From Scilla litardierei (taxonomy: Eukaryota; Streptophyta; Magnoliopsida; Asparagales; Asparagaceae): a stretch of DNA of 64,000 nt. The position numbers and the translations under genes are program-made. Below the pieces are notes generated by a model that saw only the letters and a list, made by a program, of their open reading frames with translations, did not search any database and was not told where the DNA came from. Below, piece after piece: positions 45,356 to 55,129 of the stretch. Position 1 is the first letter of the stretch; every line of letters begins with the position of its first letter. Location: contig JAULAV010008774.1 in the NCBI GenBank assembly GCA_030789695.1, positions 62,001-126,000 of the forward strand, given 5' to 3'.

Positions 45356-45511
45356 TTTTTTTTGTTAGTTTTTGAGTGGTGTATCAATGATGGATAATTA
45401 TCTGATGATGTATAATGTTATCTGATGATGTATTTTTTTGATCATGATGTATTTTTGTTGGACATGGTGATGTGCATATGACGTGTACTCATGTCATCTG
45501 ATATATATATA
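45356..45511 (+). other. Remaining 3' sequence of Sirevirus 2
   Basis: Short AT-rich tail with two copies of ATCTGATGATGTAT. It ends in TGATATATATATA at the Helitron boundary. No polypurine tract is present. Confidence 0.6.
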
Positions 45512-45985
45512 CTAGTCATAACCCGTGCCCGCGGGCACGGTTCATTTAAGATTTTTTCCCGTAAAATATTTGTTCCCCAAAAAAATATTTCCACTACCAA
45601 ATTTACGCGGAACAACAAATTAGCGCAAAAATATTTAGTGGCACGAACACCTTCGACGCGGAATAACAAATTCGACGCAGGTGCATTCGACACGGAACAA
45701 CAAATTCAGCGCGGCTGCCTTCGGGGTGGAACAGCAAATTCGGCGCGGGCGCCTTCGGCACGGAACAACAAATTAGTGTAAAAAATTTAGCAGGCACTTT
45801 CGGGTGCGAAAAAGTGTGGGTGTGGGTGTGGGTGGGTGTGTGTGTGGGTCCATGGGCAAAAATGCAAAAACCGGGATTGTATGTGCAAAATTCCACACAT
45901 CTTCTCTTATCCCTCAAAATCTCATCTCTTATCCAACTTCTCTTATCCAATTTCTCTTGATGACATTCTTATTTTGTAATATAGA
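45512..45985 (-). mobile_element. Small non-autonomous Helitron (474 bp)
   Basis: On the minus strand it starts TCTATATTAC (45985) and ends with a hairpin CCGTGCCCGCGGGCACGG (45523-45540) followed by a few bases and CTAG (45515-45512). The flanking bases are A before TC and T after CTAG, the AT target expected for Helitrons, with no target duplication. Inside are about 33-bp tandem units (TTCG...GGAACAACAAATT, 45650-45775) and a GTGTGG run (45815-45850). No coding capacity. Confidence 0.75.
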
Positions 45986-46241
45986 TAGTCATAACTCGTG
46001 CCCGTAGGGCACAGTTCATTTAAGATATCCCCCCTCAAAAGTTTAGTTCCCATGTAAATTTTGCTCATACCAGAAAATTTAGTTCCTACCAAATAACTTA
46101 GTTCCTTCCAAATAGCATAGTTTCTCCCAAAATTTAGTACCATCAAATTTAGTTTTTCTTCTCTTAAAATCTTGGATCCCCCAATTTTAGACAAACATAA
46201 ATACTTAAAGCACAATATATGGACATACCCACTGATTCTAC

Positions 46242-46499
46242 TCAACATCTGTAAGAAGTGACCGCTACCAAAGGCCTCGATTGCATTAGCGGCACCCGTG
46301 TTTCTGGGGCATTGATTAAAGTCGTACCACACTGCAATTGAAAGAAGCGCGTTGTAGTAGGATATAAAATGACCCATCTGTCTCGATGCAAGTACATGTA
46401 GTAGATCACATACCCAAATGGCCCTTGTGTCTTGAATGTGTCCATTGAGTGACGCTCGAAGGTGTGTGACGATGGGTCATCTAGCGTAGGCACGTACAC
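46242..46499 (-). pseudogene. Exon-like open stretch, unidentified
   Basis: An 85-codon open stretch on the minus strand that is less AT-rich than its surroundings. It begins right after CTATAG (acceptor-like) with VYVPTLDDPSSHTFERHSMD. An overlapping frame is also open (AIEAFGSGHFLQML), so a short frameshift or splice may separate two coding parts. I do not recognise the family. It could be a captured gene fragment in the Helitron's own orientation. Confidence 0.35.
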
Positions 46500-47769
46500 C
46501 TATAGTCCATTATTAATAATCAATCATCCAATTAGTTCAGATATAGATCCTACCTTCAAAAATTTTAATTCCAGACATGACACCGAAATTGAATTAGTTC
46601 ATCCATTTTGTTATCACACGTATCAATCTATCTAGACAAATGAATCGTTGATAGTGCCCATATCAATCTATCAGTCCCCCCATTTCCCCCCATTTTGTTG
46701 AATTTATTCACACATGTATAAATCAACAATCAATCCGATCTCTTTTTAACATCTTATCATGCTTGCACGTTGCTACTATTCATTAATTCATATTCATCCT
46801 TTCATATTGTAACTCTCTTAATGTGGTTATCTCTAGTGGTAATGTTCTTATGTCTTGGGACAATGTCATGGCTGCATGGTTATTCCCATTGCTTTATAAA
46901 ATTATTCTGGTTTCTCCCCTAAAACATCGACATGCTTATAAGGACCTAATTATATAAAAATTTGCACACCGCAGTAGTCGTCCGTATGTGAAATCAAATT
47001 CGAGTTATTAGAAGAATAATAAGTGATATACTTCATAATAGATTAAAAAAATTAAAATATGGGAAAAAATTTGTTCGACTGAATAAAAACTCCATAAAAG
47101 AATGGTTCCGAATATTCAGTAATTCTCATTAAAAGTGTTTTCCACGCAATCATCCACTAAATTCACATCAAAAACCCATACAATTAAATGCTAGCTACTA
47201 CCCTTCACATTAAAGAAAATCAAAACAAAATGATTTCAAAATAATCTAGTGTAGCACCAAACATGCAAGCACATAAACCTGCAAGCACAAAAAAGGACAG
47301 CATTAGTAAAATAAACACATGAAAACTCAAAAAGGAGATGCACAACAAAAGGAAAAACATACTCAGCATGAGCTTTCACATTTCCAGTTATGTGTATGTT
47401 TTTCCTTTTTGAAAGCTCATGCTGTTTATTTCACATTTCACATTTCTATCTAATTAAACTATGTAACAATCAAAGAGAGAATTACTTTTCAGTTTTATAT
47501 CATTTATTAGTGCAAGACTGATAAGATAATAACTCAATAGTTAGAAAGCTAGGATTGTTGAAGTCCAAATATAGGACATGGTAAGTTGGGCTAGCCATGC
47601 AACATGAGGTTTACAAAAACACATATAAATCCATGCCTAGGCCGAATTACTGCATTACTAACTTGTTTGGCAAACATATCTCGATTTTTGTCCAAAATTA
47701 AGACCACAATTTGACCAATGGAATTTTGATTTGTGTGGATGTTTGGCAAATGCCTAGCCCAATCTACAA
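46500..47769. other. AT-rich Helitron interior, nothing recognised
   Basis: No open frame of note, no tandem repeat and no RNA gene visible. A near-palindrome (GAGCTTTCACATTTCC and GAAAGCTCATGC) lies near 47370-47430. Confidence 0.5.
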
Positions 47770-48300
47770 ACATAGTGTTTGTGAGAACTTAACACTAAGT
47801 GACAGCATACTGTCAAAAATTAACACCATGGTGTCATGGAAACATGCTGAAGGAGAGTATTATTTCTAAAAACACCATGGAAACATGTCGTTTGTGAGAA
47901 AAATTAAGACCGCCATGTTGCATACGGAATGGAATTTTCTCTATTTGACAAATGGCATTTGGCAACATGGTATTTGATAGAATACTCTCCTTCAGCATAC
48001 TGCCAACATGGTGTTCTCTATTTGACAAACACCACTTTTTCATTTGACAAATATTTTTGACAAACACCATGTTATCATTTTCCAGACATTTAACAACCTA
48101 GTATTTGACAGAATACACTCCTTCAACCTGGTATTTGACAACATGATATCATTTCCCAGATATTTGCAAATGGTATTTGACAACATGGTGTTTGTCAGAA
48201 AAATTTCATTTTGTACACAAACATCTCTATTTGATAGGATTACACAAAAAATATTGCACAAACATATCTCATTTTGACATCATACTCTCCTTTAGCATAC
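47770..48300. repeat. CATGGTGTTTGACA-type scrambled repeat cluster
   Basis: Short motifs (ACCATGGTGT, GGTATTTGACA, GAATACTCTCCTTCAGCATA) recur in both orientations. For example CATGCTGAAGGAGAGTATTA at 47844 is close to the complement of GAATACTCTCCTTCAGCATA at 47982. The block has no fixed period. I cannot assign it to a known element. Confidence 0.6.
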
Positions 48301-48366
48301 TTGATTATTAAGACCACTATACAATTGATTACACAAATCACTACACAAAAATAACTACACAATTAA

Positions 48367-49076
48367 TACTTGATTATCAAGTGGGAAAACGAAGAGAACT
48401 ACATCAGAAAGTTTGTGTGTCGAATCAGCGACATCATGGGGTCTAATGACATTGGAATCACCTATAGACACTCAGATAGGTTCCACAGGTAAGATGATAT
48501 TTATGTTAATTAAATCATTTAGGCATGGCATTAGATTGATATACGCACATAAAGGTGCAGGTCAAGCCTAAGACTTAACATCTGCTTTTATTAAAAGAGA
48601 TTAGGACGTCACATGTTTAAGCATAATGTAACATTGCATTTAGAACTGAATGTTACTATTAGTCAAGAAAAACAAAAGTATTTCGCTATCTATGCAAATT
48701 CTAACATAGTTATCAGGTATTACGACAAATCTATACACACCTGATACCGTTTGTTTAGTTTCAATCTGCAAAAAATTCAGAAATCTTCCATTTTCTGCTG
48801 CAAAATTTACTTGCACATCACATATATACATTGCATACAACCAAGATGGCTCTTATTGATCGTTTGCACAAACACAGTTGAATTCGTCACAGAACATATA
48901 AGTTCACTACATTGCTTAAAAATATTTGAACATATTTATTTTGCACATATTTATCTGGAATAATCTATGTTTTCCTTATTTTTGTTTGCAACAGCTGTTC
49001 ATACAATTGTTGTCTCTTCATTTGCAGATTGACTGAAAGAACTCAAGCTCAGGGTTATGGTCATGAGAACTGCTAG
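48367..49076 (+). pseudogene. Possible captured 3' gene end, two exons
   Basis: An open stretch from 48367 (KWENEENYIRKFVCRISD and on) ends at CACAG|GTAAGATG, a strong plant donor at 48489. About 539 bp later a T-rich run and TTTGCAG form an acceptor at 49027. Joining at these sites keeps the reading frame (phase 2) for 15 more codons to a TAG at 49074-49076. Two independent splice signals plus a kept phase are more than expected by chance. I do not recognise the protein. It runs antisense to the Helitron. Upstream exons were not found. Confidence 0.45.
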
Positions 49077-50592
49077 GAGTGTCGCAGTTTGAGCAAGCTT
49101 CAAGCACAATGGAGATACTCTTTGTCTATTAATACCAATATATAAAATCACATATCCAATAAGAATTTGATGCATGAAATTTCCTTAAAGAACATATCTA
49201 GTTTTATTTTATAAAATTGTATATGCAATTAACGATCTAGTACTGCAAGGTAGGCCAAATAACTATCATTCTTTCTTCATTGCTAGGATATTCATCAGAG
49301 GAAATTTGATCAAATAAGGCCCGATCACGTGTTAGGGAAGAATACACCATCGGTAGCATGAGCTATAGCGATTCAAAATTCATGAAATCCATATGCCTCT
49401 AGTAATCAAACACACTGTTACTAACATGAGCTTCTGCAAATTGTAGAATCATAAAATTGATTATACCAGGTTAACAAATTGCAACTAACAAAGAAAATAA
49501 GTATAGCATCTCAGATTAGTTTTCACCATGATTGCTATAAATGTTAAAGATTCCATTCCTTAGGCATTCACTTCTGTCCTTCTCAAGTATTAGTTCTGGT
49601 TTTGAACCAAGTTTATCAATATTGCAGTTTCCCAGTCCACGGATAGCTTCATATTATAAAACAAACTGGATATGCAAAGAAAGGGTTACTTTCCCTTTCA
49701 TAAATAACATCAATCACCTGCAGCTCTTCCAGTTTGATCACCTTCCAATTTATATTTTAACTGCCAATTTGATCACCATTGTATTTGAGAATTCATATAT
49801 AATTGTGAGAACTCATATATCAAACAAATATACAGGAATTCTTCCAGTTTGACATGCAAAACTCTAAAATATATGAGAACTCATATATCAAACAAATGAA
49901 AATGTGATTTTCTACAAAAGTGTCCATGTTAACTAAAATATCAAAATGAAAGAGGGTATGTATTTAACAACATGATCTGAAATTGGATGTTTTACTTGAG
50001 AGAAAGTTGAGAACATTGGAAGATGAGAGAATTACCTGAGAGAAATACCTCTAAAACATCAAACTGAACCAATTTTAAAGCTGAGATCAATTTTACTTCA
50101 AATTTGATATCAAACTGATATACTCTCCAATTTGCATAGGACATTGTAATTTTACAGCGAATTTGGTTTTGCTGTAGAAGTATGCCAACTCTTCAACAGT
50201 TCAAAAATGAAAAAAAAATAAGAATTGAATTCATAAATTTATGAAATGGGGTGCTTAATTGAATAGTTGGGGTAAATAGCATGTACTGCATATGTTATCT
50301 AATGCTAGCCAAAATTGTGCTGCTTTACATAGATTGTGCTATCTTTGATATCAGTTGCAAAACCAGGCAACAATCCAATGCATTATCGAGAAAATTTTGC
50401 ATCTCTTGCATTTTTCTTAAGCCTCGCGTGTGGAAGTCGTTATGAAGGGAATGGATGTGTTCAGAAGCCGCTCAAAACTTCGTTTTTTTTTCGCGAGAAA
50501 GAACGGCATCGATAAAACTCTTATACGATGATAAAACTCTATATGAAGTATGAGGAAAGACTAAAGAATGTGAAAAAATCAAGATGTTAAAT
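49077..50592. other. Helitron interior, nothing recognised
   Basis: AT-rich sequence with no convincing gene, repeat array or RNA gene. A 103-codon open frame at 49541-49852 has no domain I recognise and ordinary low-complexity content. Confidence 0.5.
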
Positions 50593-50859
50593 AGTGTAGC
50601 AAAGCTCGCAAGTGAAAGAAATCAGAGACTCTTCACCTATAGATCTCGATCTCCTGTCACTAAAGATATCCATGTCGAATAAGGCATCAGGGTTCAGATA
50701 CGGATTCTTGATGCATGGAGGTGGCATCACTCAGCAACGCAAAGGTACTGCTGATTGAGAGACATAACTCGATTTCATCTGCAACCCAGTTCCTGATGGC
50801 TTGTTAAGTTCCTCTGAGCCAAAGGCATAAGAATCTAGATCTCTGGCCTCCTGAAGGCA
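50593..50859 (-). pseudogene. Exon-like fragment with one stop, unidentified
   Basis: On the minus strand a frame opens after GCCTTCAG (acceptor-like) and runs about 43 codons (EARDLDSYAFGSEELNKP and on) to TGA at 50733-50731. The same frame stays open for about 46 more codons (PPPCIKNPYLNPDALFDMD). Composition is balanced, unlike the surroundings. About 40 bp of it is repeated at 51128-51170. I do not recognise the gene. Confidence 0.35.
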
Positions 50860-51595
50860 CTAAATGTTGGCCAACAGGGAATTGCATGTGGAACCCTCTG
50901 AGAAAAGATTCGAATAAAATTATTAATGACAGGAAAACTCATATATTAGCAACAACATTCACAGTCCAATTTATATTTAGGGCCCTAAATAAGATAGGAT
51001 TGTGTAATCATAATCCATTATAAACAAAATCCAAAGAATTTTACTAAATCCTACATTGATGCAAGATCAATGAAGCATGTTCACAGCAGAAAGAAACATT
51101 CATAGACCTGCATGAAATTAAGCTATGCTTAACTGCTGATTAAGAGACATAACTCGATTTCATCTGCAACCCAACATTAAAACTTGATGAATTTGTTAAA
51201 AAAGTGAACCATATAAACATACTGATGGGCTTTTACTTTCTTTATATGCACTCCACATGTGAATCATATATATGGTTTATATGTCACAATATTAACATGA
51301 TACCCTTAATTTCAGACCGAATAATTGAAACTACCAAACTACGGGTATTCATACGGAATGACATCTACTGCATGCATTTTAGCTTTCCTTTCTTTTGAAG
51401 TTATTGTGGGCATTCCCCCAAATGATTAAATTCCCCCAAAAATAGGTCCACCGTAAAACTTAGTTCCATCCAGCTTTAGTCCCCACCAAAATATAAAATT
51501 TTAGTTCCCCACAATTTAGTTCCCTCTATATTTAGTTTCCCCCAAAATTTTAGGGTTTACCCCCATTCCAATCATATTTTCCTAGTCAACAACCA
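50860..51595. other. Helitron interior before the tandem triplication
   Basis: Holds the partial copy of the exon-like fragment (51128-51170). From about 51410 to 51560 it contains many ATTTAGTTCCCCC-like steps, similar to 46020-46170 near the other end of the Helitron. Confidence 0.5.
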
Positions 51596-54192
51596 CATTT
51601 AAAACCTTCCCTCAATTTTATAATAGATATCATTTCTCTTGGAACCATCACACTTAAATTTCCTTATAACCCTAAAGTAACTCATAGCATGCCAACAAAA
51701 CTACATGTCAAGTTCAAGACTTATTCTTCAGATAATAGATGCATCCTCCAGAATCATTACAGAAATACAAATCCATGTAACTTCAGCATAAAATCTTATA
51801 CCTAGCCCAAAAACAGTAGCATGTACGTTGGTGGATGATGTTATAATATTGAGAAGCGACAAATTTCTTGGTATTCACTAAATTATTTGCCTATTTTCTC
51901 ACTTGTTAGGTGATTCTCATTATTCTTTGGCAAATAATTTTTTCCAATAACTTCATAGCAATGGTATCAGGGGATTGCAATCGCTACACTGATTTACTTA
52001 TGCATTGTTTTGGATATCCTGATATACTTTATATCTATGGCCATATAAGTGAAACATCATGTCCTTTCCAGTAACAATTTGCCCCATATGCCACCTTCCC
52101 AGAATTTGCCCTATTTCTCCAGTAACAATTTGCTCCTATATCTATGGCCATGGAAATTGTTGCATGTTGTTCCTTTCCAGTAACAATGTTGCTATATGCC
52201 CTATATCAAGAAAATGAGCAACAATTTGCCCTATTTCTCCAGTAACAATTAGAGAAATTGTTGCATGTTGCTCATTTTCTTGATGACTTTTGTTCATATG
52301 GACTTTGATTTGTTCCTTGCCAAAGGTTTTTTTGCCAATCACATATGCTCTCCATTGAAGTATGAGAAATCTCCATCGTGCTAAACGCAAAATCACAGAA
52401 AAAGAGCAGTAAATTTCAGAATTTTAGGAACTCAAATCCATACTCAAGCAACTCAAATTCGACATTTAAAACCTTCCCTCAATTTTATAATAGATATCAT
52501 CTCTTGGAACCATCACACTTAAATTTCCTTATAACCCTAAAGTAACTCATAGCATGCCAACAAAACTACATGTCAAGTTCAAGACTTATTCTTCAGATAA
52601 TAGATGCATCCTCCAGAATCATTACAGAAATACAAATCCATGTAACTTTAGCATAAAATCTTATACCTAGCCCAAAAACAGTAGCATGTACGTTGGTGGA
52701 TGATGTTATAATATTGAGAAGCGACAAATTTCTTGGTATTCACTAAATTATTTGCCTATTTTCTCACTTGTTAGGTGATTCTCATTATTCTTTGGCAAAT
52801 AATTTTTTCCAATAACTTCATAGCAATGGTATCAGGGGATTGTAATCGCTACACTGATTTACTTATGCATTGTTTTGGATATCCTGATATACTTTATATC
52901 TATGGCCATATAAGTGAAACATCATGTCCTTTCCAGTAACAATTTGCCCTATATGCCACCTTCCCAGAATTTGCCCTATTTCTCCAGTAACAATTTGCTC
53001 CTATATCTATGGCCATGGAAATTGTTGCATGTTGTTCCTTTCCAGTAACAATGTTGCTATATGCCTTATATCAAGAAAATGAGCAACAATTTGCCCTATT
53101 TCTCCAGTAACAATTAGAGAAATTGTTGCATGTTGCTCATTTTCTTGACGGCTTTTGTTCAGATGGACTTTGATTTGTTCCTTGCCAAAGGTTTTTTTGC
53201 CAATCACATATGCTCTCCATTGAAGTATGAGAAATCTCCATCGTGCAACACGCAAAATCACAGAAAAAGAGCAGTAAATTTCAGAATTTTAGGAACTCAA
53301 ATCCATACTCAAGCAACTCAAATTCGACATTTAAAACCATCCCTCAATTTTATAATAGATATCATCTCTTGGAACCATCACACTTAAATTTCCTTATAAC
53401 CCTAAAGTAACTCATAGCATGCCAACAAAACTACATGTCAAGTTCAAGACTTATTCTTCAGATAATAGATGCATCCTCCAGAATCATTACAGAAATACAA
53501 ATCCATGTAACTTCAGCATAAAATCTTATACCTAGCCCAAAAACAGTAGCATGTACGTTGGTGGATGATGTTATAATATCGAGAAGCGACAAATTTCTTG
53601 GTATTCACTAAATTATTTGCCTATTTTCTCACTTGTTAGATGATTCTCATTATTCTTTGGCAAATAATTTTTTCCAATAACTTCATAGCAATGGTATCAG
53701 GGGATTGCAATCGCTACACTGATTTACTTATGCATTGTTTTGGATATCCTGATATACTTTATATCTATGGCCATATAAGTGAAACATCATGTCCTTTCCA
53801 GTAACAATTTGCCCTATATGCCACCTTCCCAGAATTTGCCCTATTTTTCCAGTAACAATTTGCTCCTATATTTATGGCCATGGAAATTGTTGCATGTTGT
53901 TCCTTTCCAGTAACAATGTTGCTATATGCCCTATATCAAGATAATGAGCAACAATTTGCCCTATTTCTCCAGTAACAATTAGATAAATTGTTGCATGTTG
54001 CTCATTTCCTTGATGAATTTTGTTCAGATGGACTTTGATTTGTTCCTTGCCAAAGGTTTTTTTGCCAATCACATATGCTCTCCATTGAAGTATGAGAAAT
54101 CTCCATCATTCTAAACGCAAAATCACAGAAAAAGAGCAGTAAATTTCAGAATTTTAGGAACTCAAATCCATACTCAAGCAACTCAAATTCGA
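51596..54192. repeat. Threefold 866-bp tandem repeat
   Basis: Three head-to-tail copies, 51596-52462, 52463-53327 and 53328-54192, each starting CATTTAAAACCTTCCCTC (the third has CATCCCTC). Differences are few, so the triplication is recent. Each copy holds many TCCAGTAACAATTTGCCCTA steps and an inverted pair (ATCAAGAAAATGAGCAACAA and TTGTTGCATGTTGCTCATTT). A minus-strand frame of up to 84 codons (WRFLILQWRAYVIGKKTFGK) is shared by all copies but matches nothing I know. Confidence 0.92.
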
Positions 54193-54994
54193 AGAAAAAT
54201 CACATCAAAATCACCAGTGAAGAGCAGCAAGTTAAAAGTATCTCTAAAAAGATTAAATCACAAATAAATAAGTTGATTGTGTGATGAATTTTTTGAGATG
54301 AGAAATCACAAATAAACTCTTACCAAAGGCAAAGGTGGAGCTTTTAGGGACATATGAAATTTTCCAACAGCCGAAAGGCTGAGAGACATAAAGCCAAGTG
54401 TGAACCCCAGTTTGATCAAGCCAAAGCCCGACTTGATGCCATGCCTCAATCTACATCGTTCCCTAACATCGAGCGCGTCCACTGCCTCCTCACTGGAACC
54501 CTCGACGCAATTTGATCAAGCCAAAACCCGACTTCTTCCTGGCAATGAGGAGGAAGATAAAGTGGTGGCTTCAGTTGCAGCCTGGGAATTGTTAATTTGC
54601 AGCCTGCGTTTCGTGGAGATGAGGATTTATTTTTCTTGCGGTCAGGGGGGGAGGGGGGGAGAGAGAGAGAGAGATGTTATGAAATAGAAATTTTGCCTCC
54701 CTCCACAGTTTTGTCATGAAACCGAAATTTCAAAATTTTTAAGTTTTCATTCAAAATTTCAATTTTTAAATTTCCCCCCAAGCTTTCAAATACATAACAC
54801 CAAATTTCTTATCTCCCAATTTCTCATCTCCCAATTTCTCATATTCAAATTCTCTCATACAAAATGTATTAACCAACATACACAATTACCCAAATTCTCT
54901 TATCCCTTATCCAAATTCTCTTATACATATTCTCTTAACCAAAATCTCTTATCCAACAACTCTTATCCAATAACCCATGATAAGATCCCTGTTG

Positions 54995-54998
<4 letters not shown>
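54193..54998. other. 5' part of the large Helitron (minus-strand sense)
   Basis: Two copies of TTTGATCAAGCCAAARCCCGA about 96 bp apart lie at 54412 and 54508 in a more GC-rich patch. A GAGA run follows at 54658-54673, then T- and C-rich sequence with repeated TCTCTTATCCAA steps shared with the small Helitron's 5' end. A 95-codon plus-strand frame at 54400-54687 has no recognised domain. Confidence 0.5.

Positions 54999-55087
<89 letters not shown>
54999..55087. repeat. AT dinucleotide microsatellite
   Basis: About 89 bp of uninterrupted AT repeats at the junction of the large Helitron and satellite B. The left Helitron boundary is also flanked by a short ATATATATA. Confidence 0.97.
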
Positions 55088-55090
<3 letters not shown>

Positions 55091-55129
55091 GCAGTTTCGT
55101 CTTTTGTTTCACACATAGTATATTTGCTT

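Larger units (their letters stand above)
35617..45511 (+). mobile_element. Sirevirus-type Ty1-copia element 2, 3'-truncated
   Basis: Plus-strand element of at least 9.9 kb: 5' LTR, primer site, long gag with CCHC knuckle, pol in copia order, repeat-rich spacer, ORF3 and some 3' sequence. No polypurine tract or 3' LTR follows; the sequence passes into a Helitron at 45512 and, beyond 55 kb, satellite B. The five bases before it are TAGGA, but without the 3' end a target duplication cannot be checked. gag, pol and ORF3 all carry stops or frameshifts. It is a different family from element 1: the LTRs share layout and end motifs but not the repeated motif. Confidence 0.88.
45986..54998 (-). mobile_element. 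Large non-autonomous Helitron (about 9 kb) with gene-like cargo
   Basis: The minus-strand 3' end has the same structure as the small Helitron: hairpin GTGCCCGTAGGGCAC (45999-46013) and then GTTATGACTA at the junction. The 5' end near 54998 aligns with that of the small one (ATTGGATAAGAG and neighbouring blocks), but its first bases merge into the AT microsatellite. I found no Rep or helicase motif on either strand, so it is non-autonomous if the call is right. It carries exon-like fragments (46242-46499, 48367-49076, 50593-50859) and the 866-bp tandem triplication. The last base of the 3' terminus does not fit CTRR exactly. Confidence 0.6.

Noticed and set aside
46020..51400. Rep/helicase coding region of an autonomous Helitron
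   Set aside because: No rolling-circle Rep or helicase motifs are readable on either strand.
52142..52396. Conserved 66-84 codon minus-strand frame in each 866-bp repeat
   Set aside because: Conservation follows from the recent triplication; no known domain and the third copy is shorter.
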